Origin: Patiria miniata
Lineage: Eukaryota; Echinodermata; Asteroidea; Valvatida; Asterinidae
NCBI RefSeq assembly: GCF_015706575.1
Contig: NW_024037063.1
Coordinates: 11,718,927 to 11,782,926 of the forward strand
Length of the DNA stretch: 64,000 bases
Direction of reading: 5' to 3'
The notes under the pieces were generated by a model, which ran no database searches, had not been told where the DNA came from, and saw nothing but the letters and a program-made list of their open reading frames with translations. Position 1 is the stretch's first letter, and the number at the start of each line of letters is the position of its first letter. A program made the position numbers and the translations under genes. Below are positions 24,201 to 35,400 of the stretch, piece after piece.

Positions 24201-27200
24201 GGACCATTTTTGCTCGGCCTTTGTGAGCGCTCTCCCACCGTATTGAATGACAACCTCTTTACCGCTTTCGTCGGTTTGTGAGAGGATGTAACTGATGGCA
24301 AACCCACATCTGTAGCTAGAATAGACTTGCGATCAAAATTAGGATATCCTAAGATTGGGGACACGAGCGCTTGCTTTAACTGGAGATAAGCATTGTCGCA
24401 ATCTTCTGTCCACACAAATGGCACGTCTTTGTGCAGGAGTTTGTTTAGGGGGCTGCTATGTTGGCATAACCTTTCACAAATCTACGGTAATAGTTACATA
24501 TCCCTAGAAATGCTAAAAATTCAGATGGGTCCTTAGGAACGGGGAAGAAGGTCATTACTGACGTTTTGGCTGGATCAGCCTTGATCCCTTGCTTCGATAT
24601 GACATGCCCCAGATAGGTTACTTCTTTCGCAGCAAAGTGACCCTTCTGTGGTTTCAATTTGAGATTTGCGCGACGAACGCGGTCAAAGACTGCATGCAGG
24701 TGCTTCAAATTAGTGTCAAAATCAGGGGAGAAAATGATGATGTCATCCACATATACAAGTGCAAATGACGCAGCACCTGAGTCATGACCATTTGAAATGA
24801 AACTGGCGCATTCATGAGACCAAATGGAAGTTTCTTGAACTGGTAATTGCCACTTTGTGATGCGTCCGCAGTTTTCGCGCGGCTACCATGATCTAGAGGT
24901 ATTTTCCAAAATCCTGACGCAAGATCAAGTACTGTGAATATCGTAGCATGGGATTCACCTATGGTATTATGTACATCATCAGGTCGAGGTAGAGGGAAGG
25001 ACATGGGTTTTGTGACTTGGTTAAGACGATGATTATCTACTGCAAAGCGAAAATCACCATTCTTTTTATCACAAGCAGTACCGGGCTTGCCCAGGGCGAA
25101 GTAGATGGTTCGATTATGTCAGCTTTTAACAAGTCTTGGATTTGTTTGTCGATTTCTGTCGAGATCCCCGGCACGGATACATCATGGGCGGCATCGCTGC
25201 TTGAGTTCGCTGCTGTCCTGGGCCTTGCTGCTGTCGGAAAACTTGGGTTTGCTGGGGGCGGAAGCGACGCTGTCCTAACTTTTTAAAAAACTGTCGGCAT
25301 CTGGTCTTTAAGGAGAGCGATCTGTTCAGACAGCTGCTTGATTGATAAAATCACGTCAGTGGGTTGGGTTGGTTCTTGCGCTGCAGCTGTCAACTGAGCA
25401 ATTCTTGCTTGCGTTACCGCCTCAACCATTGTCTTTTGATGAGATTTGATGGGCTCTGAGGTTGGTAGGCAGTCCTCTTATGAATGCCTCCATTCTCTCC
25501 TCTTGTGAGTGCTTCAGCTGACAGCACAGTTTTTCTATGTCGCCCAGGTATTTTTCGACCGCTTCGTTGGGCTGTTGTTTCCTGCCGGCCAGCTCCGACA
25601 ATCGCACCCATCGCATGCTTTCGTGTGGCTCGTATTTCTTGAGAAAAGCCTGTTTTCGTGCCGCAAAGGTGCCCGTTGTTGCATTGGGCAAGTCTCCGTA
25701 CCAGTAACTGGCAGAACTTGCGAGGTAGAGGGGAAAATTGCTGGCTTGTTGCTCAGCCGTCCATGCTTTCTGGAGAGCATATCTCTCGTACCGGTCGATC
25801 CATAACTCGAGATCCTCCGAGTCATACCGGGTGAACTTTGGAAGGATGAACTCGATGTGCGCTGTACAGGCCATGGTTGATGCAGATTGTTTCGACCTCG
25901 ATCGCGTGAGCATGAACAACTCGATGTTGAGAGAGGTACCCGGATTCTCCACCAAAAATAATCCGAGAGGTTATGTAGACAAGTAAGACAGTAAGAGACG
26001 AAGTTGTACTTGAGCTGAATGTGGTTTATTCAGTTGGCTGTGACGCTCTCTGTCTGATTGCTATATTCTACTGGGTTTTATACAGTAAATGAACATTCCA
26101 TCTTACAGCTATCTTACAGGTTTCTTGCCTTATTAGGAATCGTTCATTAGCTATTGAATATTAATAAATATAGAATTGAAGGTGTTTGGTCAACTTGTAT
26201 CTGGGGGCAGGGCTAGGCAAATTAATAGAACAATCGGATTTCCTTATAAGCCCGTGGGCTGAATCACCGTGGTGCAGCCCAGCATCCACCCACGCGGACC
26301 TTGTGACTAAACTGGCCATCCCCTAGATGTGTCTCATTACCAGGAAGGTGGTCCTGATCCTTGAAGGTCAACGTATACAACTTATACAGTAAATACATGT
26401 ATAAAACATGATACTTCATGGTGATAGTATGTCACTTTTGACCCCAAATTTACACTTTTTGGGATTCAGTTTCAAGTTCTGTTCTTGTGCTCGCTTGAGT
26501 ACTTTCTCAATGAGTTCATCATGCTGTTGCTGGTCGACTCCCCATACTAGGATGTCATCCATGACACCTTTTGTTCCATCTATGTCGTCAAACATCTGTG
26601 TCGTGACTGTTTGGAAGATTTCTGGAGCTGACTTGATACCAAACGGTAATCTCGTGTACCGGTATCTTCCGGATGGACTGTTGAAACAAGTCCTTCGAAC
26701 ACATCTGTATATTTCTCCACAATCTACGGACAGTTTTGTTCCACCGTTTCCAGTTTCCTTATCAGCGTAAGTTGTTCAAACGCTTCAAGTCCCAACACTG
26801 GTGTTGTGTTGTCATTCAAAACTTAAAATTTAAGCTCGTTTACGTTTGTGTTAACAGAGCAAGACACATTTTCCAGCTGTGTTGATTTAATGCCCCGAGT
26901 AGGAGACGAGCTTGGCTTTGGATTCCGATATCTTGTTGCACATTTATTTGTTAGTGTAAACTACGGAGGCCTGTAACGGGCACATCGCGGTGTACATTAC
27001 GCACGCACGGCATATTAACCATGGCGCACTCGCTCATTCCCCCACCAACGAAAATGGACGGAGAATGAAAGGAGACCAGGTCTCCAACTGGCCATTTTTC
27101 AAGGCAAGTTGGCAGAACTATCTAGTGGCCACAGAACTGGATAAGAAAGATACTTCCATCCATGTGGCTACATTACTCACAGTTATGGGGAAGGAGTGCT

Positions 27201-30200
27201 ATGAAGTGTACGAAAATCTGCCACTAACAGAGGAACAGAGAAAATCACACCACAGCAAATCCTAACCAGCCTTGGAGCTCATTTTGACCCTAAACGCAAT
27301 GTGGTGTACGAACGATTCATGTTCAACTCCTGCAAGCAAGAGCCCAAAGAGAACATTGACACTTTCTTGAACAGGCTGAGAAAGTTGGCAACCACATGCA
27401 ATTATGGAGCGCTTCTCGATGAAATGCTCCGAGACAGGCTGGTCATAGGAGTAGTTGGCAACAGCATCCGTCGTCTGCTGCGTGAGTCGTCACTGACATT
27501 GCAGAGAGCCATAGACATATGCCGCAGCAGTGAACAGGCAGCGATCCACCTTCAGCAGATGGTTCCGGTAGAGGCAGAGAAAGTGCACTTTGTGAAAAAC
27601 AAGCAGCGGACACAGAAATCTGGAAAAGCCAGCAAGCCTCCGAACATCAATTGCAAGTATTGTGGCAAATTGCACAACAAAGGCAAGTGCCCAGCCTACG
27701 GGACAACTTGCTCTAAGTGCCAAAAACGCAACCACTATGCGCAGGTTTGCCAGTCATCGGGCACAGACCGCACCTAACGTCAGCCACAGAAAACCACACA
27801 GAAGCTCCACCAAATGGATGGAGACGAAAGCAGCAGCGACGAAAGCATTTATACAGTGCAGTCAAAGCCCAAGCAGCAATATTTTGTTGAGCTAGCAGTG
27901 GAGACGCCAACAAGGGATCTGACAAAGCCCATCAGATTTCAGCTAGACTCTGGTGCAACTTGCAGCACCATGAAGCTGGCAGACTACAAGCAGCTCAGTG
28001 ACACGCCTCCGGTGCCATCAAAGACTAAACTGAAACTGTACAATGGCACAATCATTCATCCCGTTGGAGCTGCCAGCTTGAGATGCCAGATCAAAGGGGT
28101 CACCAGGAAAATCCACTTCGAGATTGTGGAGGATGCCCCCTCATCTCTGCTGACAGGTAAGAAGCAGAAGCTCTGGGACTTATGCAGTTTGCACAGGAGT
28201 GCTTAGTGCATGCAGTGACAGAGTCAACGACTCAAACCAAGGAACAGGTCCTCAGTGAGTACAAAGACGTATTCACTGGCCTTGGTCGGCTACCAGGTCA
28301 CTACCACATAGACATTGATCACAGTGTCACTCCGACACAGAACACCAGGCGCAGAGTACCCATCCCGGTGCGGGCAGAGCTGAAACGAAAGCTAGACAGC
28401 ATGACAGCCCAAGGCACCATTGCCCGGGGGACTGAGCCTACCAAGTGGATCCACAACATGGTAGTCGTCAGAAAGCCAAACAAAATCAGGGTATGTTTGG
28501 ATCCACACGGCCTGAACAAAGCCATTAAGCGCAACCATTACCCCATTCCCACCGTAGACGAAGTAGCCCCGAGACTGAGGAACGCCAAGCTCTTCTCGGT
28601 GGTAGTTGCCAAGGACGGTTTTCTTCAAGTCGTCCTTAATGAGCCCTCCAGTTATCTGACAACATTTTGGACGCCTTACGGGCGTTACCGCTGGTTGAGG
28701 ATGCCCTTTTGTATCTCATCAGCACCAGAAGAATTCCAGCGCAGGCTCCATGAGTGCCTGGAAGGCCTGGAAAACATCGCAGTGATTGCAGATGACATCT
28801 TAGACTACGGCTCGGGAGAAACGCAGGCTGAAGCAGAAGCCTCACACGCCGCCGCATTCACCGCTCTTCTCTCGAGATGCAGAGAGCGGAATCTGAAGCT
28901 GAACGCAGCGAAACTACGGTACAAGCTACCCAGAGTCAAATACATGGGACACGTCTTCAGCTCAGACGGACTATCTCCAGACCCGGAGAAAATCAAGGCC
29001 ATACTCGACATGACTCGCCCTACAGACGTCCAGGGAGTGCTGAGACTCATCGGAGTGGTGACCTATCTGGCTAAATTCTTGCCAGAACTGAGCACAGTAT
29101 GCGAGCCACTCAGACGTCTCACCGACAAAGACGTTATATTTGACTGGTTGACACATCATGACGAGGCCCTGGACAAGATCAAGAAGCTCATTACTAAAGC
29201 ACCAGTACTGAGCTACTATGATGTCAACCAAGACGTCGCGATCGAGTGTAATAGCTCCGAGGTTAGACTAGGAGCCGTCATCACACAAAATGGCCGCCCA
29301 GTCGCGTACGCCTCACGAGCACTATCAGCCACAGAACGCAACTACGCTCAAATAGAAAAAGAGTGTTTGGCAATCGTATTTGCCACACAGCGCTTTGAGC
29401 AATCCTAGGCCGCGACAAAGTGCTCGTGCTCACCGACCACAAACCTCTGATGAACATCTTCAGAAAGCCAATATTGGTGAGCCCTAAGCGTCTACAACTT
29501 ATGCGACTCCGCCTACAAGATGGACCTTCCGCCCCCACAGACAAACCTCCAGGACTGAACACCAACACTACCATCACCAGATCCGGTCACATTTCCAGAC
29601 CACCAAAGAGACTTATCGAGTCATAAATCTGACTTTGGGACACTCACCCACAAAGCCTTAGGGCCATAGGCCAACACTTAGTTTAGATAGACTACGCTTG
29701 CATGCAGTTTATTGGTTAAAGTTGCTTTTACTAAAGTTGTTCTTAAACTAACCTTATTACTAAGTAGTGTTAAAGGTTTAGAGCTGTTCCAAATACGTTC
29801 TAGTGTTAAAGCGTTCATAACGTTTGCTGAGTTATTCACAAAAGCTTAGCGTTCTTGATTACCACTGCAACAGACCACAGTTTACACTCAGTCTCAAGTG
29901 AAAGTACAGCAACAAAACAAGACTGTTCCTTATCTTAAGAAAAGGGGATGTTATGGAGTGGCAATAAGCGGCCACTGTATCCATATTCTATGATGTTATT
30001 ACGGGCTGTTAATAAACGTCTTTCAGTGAATGCTACACTTGAGTCCTGCCGTCTTTAGAACAACGGGAATAGTGTTACATTGTGCTCCTGTGTCTAGCTT
30101 GAATTTGACAGTTTTCTGAGTCAAATTTCCTACCGTCTTGATGTTTACAGTCCAGTCTTTCTTGTTGACAAGTACTGCATCCATGTAGAACTATGTCTCT

Positions 30201-32439
30201 GAAGATTCACTGTCTGACTGCTCATTTATTTCATGAACACTGCGAGGTTTTGTACGTCGACTGGGTTTGCTTTTTGAGGGCGAATCACTGAAGCATTTGT
30301 TGGCAAAGTGATTCTTTTTCCCACATTTTTTGCATGTTTTGTCATATGCTGGAGAGTTCCGAGATTCATGGTCTCTCCCACAGTGCATACAGTCTCTTAT
30401 TTCTCGTTTCTTGGTCAGTTATGAACTCATATCTAAGGTTTTTTTCCGTGGTTCAAAGTGTGCTGCAAACTTTTTCATGAGAGTATTCAAGCTACCTTTA
30501 CTCTCTCCATCAGCAAAGGTGAATGTATTGTATATCTCCAATGCATCCCTACCTATGACATGAAACATACAGCTACACTGTACTCGACCAGCTTTCTTTT
30601 CGATTCCACTCGCCGTCAGGTACAACTCAAATCTTTGTCTCCATTTGCGCCATTCTCCAGCTAACTTGGTACAGTCAATCTTCAGGGCATTAGGGGTTTT
30701 TAATCCCTCCATGTTGTACTACTTTGTGGGTTTAAATCACTTCTGATACCATGTAACGATGGATGCAATGCACTCAAAAATGACTGAAACTGGAAGACCA
30801 TGTGTGTGTATCCAAGATGGCTGGTGTACTTGACCCAGTTACCACCCGTCAATAGATGGCGGTATATACATATAACAGACCTCATGATATATTTATTACA
30901 CCTTCTTCAGACGGAAGGGAATCCATCGCTGGACATGGTTATCAAATGATGGCCATACCAGGAAGGAGATTGACCACATGTTGACCAGAGATCACTCACT
31001 CTTCTGTATCTTCTGCTCTTACCGGGTTTTGGGGGTATGGAGGCTCCAGCAAACACGGACCACCGACTAGTTGTTGGTGCAGTCGAAATTCAGGCCTACC
31101 GCAAGCCGCCAAATCCAAACACAAATAAGCTTGATATCAGATCTCTCCTTGAAAACATCAGCGTAGCCACCAACTACAACATCGCTGTTAGCAACAAATT
31201 AGAAGCCCTTGGTGCCCTCGAGGAAGACCCAGAGTCTGCCTGATCCATAATCCGTTCATCTATTCTCTCTGCTGCTACAAAATCAATCGGCACCCGCAGG
31301 CACCAGAGACGCCCCTGGCTGACCGCTGAAACAATGAATGTCCTCAACCAGAAGCGAAATGCTCGTCTGCGTGGTGACACCTGCGAGGCACGCAGACTTA
31401 AAGGCGTCTTCAAAGCTAAAGCCAAGGGCGACCTTGAGAAGTTCTATGGCAAACTCGCTGACGACGCTGAAGAATGGTTACGTAGAAACTCATCGCACGG
31501 GCAACAGCCGCAACCCCTGCAACAGATGTTTCCTCAGACGCTCCCACCCTGTGCAGAGGCCCCAATCAGATTGGCCCTCCATGATCTCTTCCTCAAATTA
31601 TGGTCCTCGGGCAGGGTTCCTGCCGAATGGAGGGATGGCATCATCATCTCCCTGTATAAAGGAAAGGGTCATCGAAACCAGTACAACAGCTACAGGCCCA
31701 TCACTTTGCTGTCAGTTCCACCGTTGTCACGGTCACCGTCGTCCCAAGCAGTTCGGCTTTACGAGGAACCGTTCAACAATGGATGCAGTGCTCGCCCTGC
31801 GACTTCTGTCAGAACTGCACCGTGAGTTCAAGATACCTCTCCACGTCGCCTATGTAGACATCAAGGTAGTCTTTGACTCGGAAGACCGGAAATCTCTATG
31901 GCATGCCATGAAAGCTACTGGAGTGCCACCATTCCTGCTACACCTGATTCAGGCCCTGCACGAGGGTAGTACCTCAAACCGTGCGTGTCAGAAACGATAT
32001 ATCAACCCCCTTTCCCACCATATTGGTGTCCGTCAGGGCTGCATCCTTGCCCTAACCCTATTCTGCTGTGCCATCGACTGGATTTTAAACCGCTGTCAGT
32101 AAGATCTTGGTATTACAGTGGGAGACAAGTCCTTCACAGACCTGGACTATGCCGACGACGCCGTCCTATTCTCAGAAAAACCCGACCAGTGGCCTATCTC
32201 AGTCCAGAGGTTTCAGGAAGAAGCCGGGACGACGGGAATGCACGTGTCATGGGCCAACACAAAGCTCCAGAACTGCACCGGCCTTTGTCCACCACTCACC
32301 CCAGCCACCGTCATGGGCCAGCTTGTCGATATCACGGAGAAGTTCAGGTATCTCGGCTGCGACATCAGCTCCTCGGGTAAATACTCATCGCCCGACATCC
32401 TCCGACGAAAAAGCCTAGCTTTGTCAACCTTTGGCCAAC

Positions 32440-32489
<50 letters not shown>

Positions 32490-35400
32490 GGGATGATGGG
32501 GATGATGATGATGATGATGATGACGATAGGATAGGTAGCATGATTGTTTATTATTTTGTTTAAACAAAAAAAACACTCTTGAGTCTAATCCCAACCAGTA
32601 CCCAAAATTACTATTGTCTCCACAAAGGCAACTTTAATTGATGTCAAATGCATAGGTTTCAAATAAAAAAACGTAGAGCTCCTCTCTACATTGATGATTA
32701 CCAGAGATACTCTTGAATTCAGCGAAAATGTACATTAGTAGCCTATTGCCATTTTGCAATAGGCTGGCTTGGCGCAACCATTATCGTTGTGATTTTTAGT
32801 CAGGTTCCCGACCCAAAAGATTCTGACTACTCCTGATGAATCTTAGGTCCGGTAGCCTCCGGTAATACATTGTAGTACAATTTACAGTCACGTGATTTAA
32901 ACGGGAGGAATTCCCCCTTTTCCAAAAAAATTCCGAAGTTTGCCGAAGTCGTTTCGTCGACAATCGGATAGCGCCCGAGTATTTCTAATTGCTAATTAAT
33001 TTTATTTAAAATGAGTTTTGATAATTAATATTTATTTATTTCATTTAAAAAACTTGAAATTCAACGCCGATTTTGTGCATCAAATATACTCGGATCGTAT
33101 TGGCGAACGTATTTGCTGCGTCATGTACAATTTTGAATTTGACGACCGTTACCGAGATTTTCCAAACTCAGTCTTCATTCGGCTCCACCTGCTAACAGTG
33201 CTATTCGGGTGCCTAATTTTGAAGATTCCAGATCAACATAAGTCAATGTTATCTTACAGAAACATCGAACTGTATTATCATAACTGTATGATCATACGGA
33301 GCAAGCGTTTTATTATAAAATTTGATCAGAAAATTAAAAGTTACAAGCGATAAAGCGAAAACGGAAACGAAGCCGAGCTTTGAAAAAGGGCCATCAATGT
33401 CGTCATGTTTGTTTTTTGCCACAGAGGCTGCCTGACCTAAGATTCATCAGAATCTTCTTTGTCTGGAAACCAGACTACGTGTTTTGAAATCAGGGGGCAG
33501 GAATCAGACCTTTGCAAGTCCTACATATAATCTGCATACGTAGGGAGGAAAACCTCTTATTCACTGCTAATTGCCTGTCACTATACATTTAAACTTCAAA
33601 GAAGAATAGAGGGATGGGGAACCTAGCACACTGGTCTTATTATTGTGTCGTTAGAGGGCGCACCATATGCACAGTCCGTGTCGATCACTAGCGTCTTGGG
33701 CCAAGACTATGTCTGGTCGTGTTACCTCCACAGTCCCAAGGAGGTTTTTACATACCCTTTTCAAAACAATGGAAATCAATGAGAAATAACCAGAGGTATG
33801 CATCCAAGTATTAATGGGAACCTTATGACCCTTAATTTATGATAAAACCACAACAATGGTCTTTAAATGTAAAGTTTGTTATAATTATCTTTTTGTTTAG
33901 GGTTACTTTTTTGGGGGGGGGCACCCTGTATAGTAGAGTGTGTCAAGGTTTTGTATCTTTGGGGCAATATGGCTTAGTTTTCTGGTGAAAAAAAGTGGCT
34001 CCAGTTTTGTATTGCTTCGTTCGTACAAAACACACGTCTCTTCAGTTATTATATATTTGTTTCCCCATCTAAACAGGCTTTATTTACCTCGACGCCGATG
34101 ATGGAGAAAATGGACAATCAGCCGTTCTGTTCAGTCCGAGTGTTCCAGCTGGACAGTGGCGTTTTGCTGCCTGGTACTTAATGTTTGGAGAACACATTGG
34201 TATGAATTTGTATATTATTGCTTTCAACTTTGTGTTAGTTACGATGGCTATTCTGAAGCCCGAATTATAACTATAGATAATGTAAAACAAAGTCTTAAAC
34301 ATAAGGGCATCATTTTTATTATTTGGTTTTCATTTCCGACCGAACCTATTTTGGGCTCCTGACCAAAGAAAAAAATATTGTCGCCGACTCCAAATAACCT
34401 TAACTAACCAAAACAGAATATGAATATTAAATTTAGACAATCGGGCCGTGTACCCAGGCCAAAAAATAGTCCGTCTCTGGTCAAACCAAAGTTCTAGGAT
34501 TTGATGCGGCGACGCGGTTTTTGGCTTTTCCTGCAAAGTGCGGAGAAGCCTTTCTTTTTGTTCGGATTTATTTTGGCTTTTCCGCATAGTGCAAAAAAAC
34601 ATTTGGTTTTGTTATCATTTTTTTAAATGAAGAGCCTTTGCCTTGATCTGTTCAAGCCAATGTGAAGTTCAGGGCACTTTTCATCATTCCTAAACACAGT
34701 TTCCTTGTTCAGTGTTTGTTGTGCCCCATTCAGAACAAATATCCAAGTTGTAGTCAGTCTGCATTTTTGATGACGTCACGATGACGTCACACATTTTTCT
34801 AAAGTTTTTTGCATATACCTGTAACCTAACAAACATAAAACGAAAAGAATTTCCAATTTTGCAAAATTTTGAATCTTGAGATATAGCTTCAAGGTCCAAA
34901 AATCTAAAAATTCATTTAAAATCACACTATGACGTCATGCTGACGTCACTTTAATTTTAACATATAACACATCCCGGTCTACCTACATATTACATTTCAA
35001 CCCAATCGGACTTACAGTTCTGTAGATATAGCACTGTACAATATGCACATTACAAATGACGTCACGTGACCCATGATGACGTCACCATAACGTCACTCTT
35101 CTGGACATAACTTTGCCATAGGGAATATGCCTATAGAGGCTATGCCTGTGATAACTTTGAATGATGTATGACAAAGATTAATGTCAAAAGTGGCACTGAG
35201 AAAAAAGGTGTACAAAGTCTATGGCATTAAGGCGACAAAAAAACAAAACAACTAGAGGTTGTGGTTATGAACAACCACAGAGCTGTTCCAAGTTTTGATT
35301 GTCTATTGGACCGTAAACAAAATTATTTAGGCCCAATGATTTAAAAAAAATGAAACTAATAAAATTGAAATTATTACTTTTTAAAATTGCCCTTCCGTTA

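Larger units (their letters stand above)
21254..26434 (-). mobile_element. Gypsy element B with both LTRs and a chromodomain (defective chromovirus-type)
   Basis: The 5' LTR is 25959-26434 and the 3' LTR is 21254-21655. Between them on the minus strand are gag, RT, RNase H, integrase and a chromodomain. It sits inside the RT/RNase H region of element A. The zinc knuckle and protease are missing between gag and RT, and pol carries frameshifts, so it is defective. No perfect target duplication was found; AAAAG/AAAAC is a possible imperfect one. A solo LTR of the same family is at 4490-4974. Confidence 0.9.
26981..30062 (+). mobile_element. Gypsy element C, no 5' LTR, integrase deleted
   Basis: It is bounded by ACGGG at 26976-26980 and again at 30063-30067, and the protease frame of element A continues across that site. 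It contains gag, protease, RT, RNase H and one LTR at the 3' end. About 40 bases separate the left boundary from the gag ATG, so the 5' LTR and primer site are absent. The integrase is missing too. Confidence 0.85.
19021..30900 (-). mobile_element. Gypsy element A, split by elements C and B, inserted in element D
   Basis: The outer boundaries are TGTAAC at 19021 and TTACA ending at 30900. The 5-bp duplication CCTTC lies at 19016-19020 and 30901-30905. The reading frame of element D continues across the repaired site, which proves the boundary. On the minus strand the order is LTR, primer site, gag and zinc knuckles, protease, (C), protease remainder, RT, (B), RNase H, integrase, LTR remnant. 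The gag zinc knuckle (CGRDHE...C-K-K-C-G-K-K-N-H-F-A) is of the Mag / K02A2.6 type. Confidence 0.92.

Noticed and set aside
21254..26434. Clean 5-bp target duplication for element B
   Set aside because: AAAAG and AAAAC at the two edges differ by one base and the LTR edge is uncertain, so no duplication is claimed.
34774..35110. Single functional cAMP-response promoter
   Set aside because: The TGACGTCA sites recur in every copy of the repeat family and are not tied to a transcription start.
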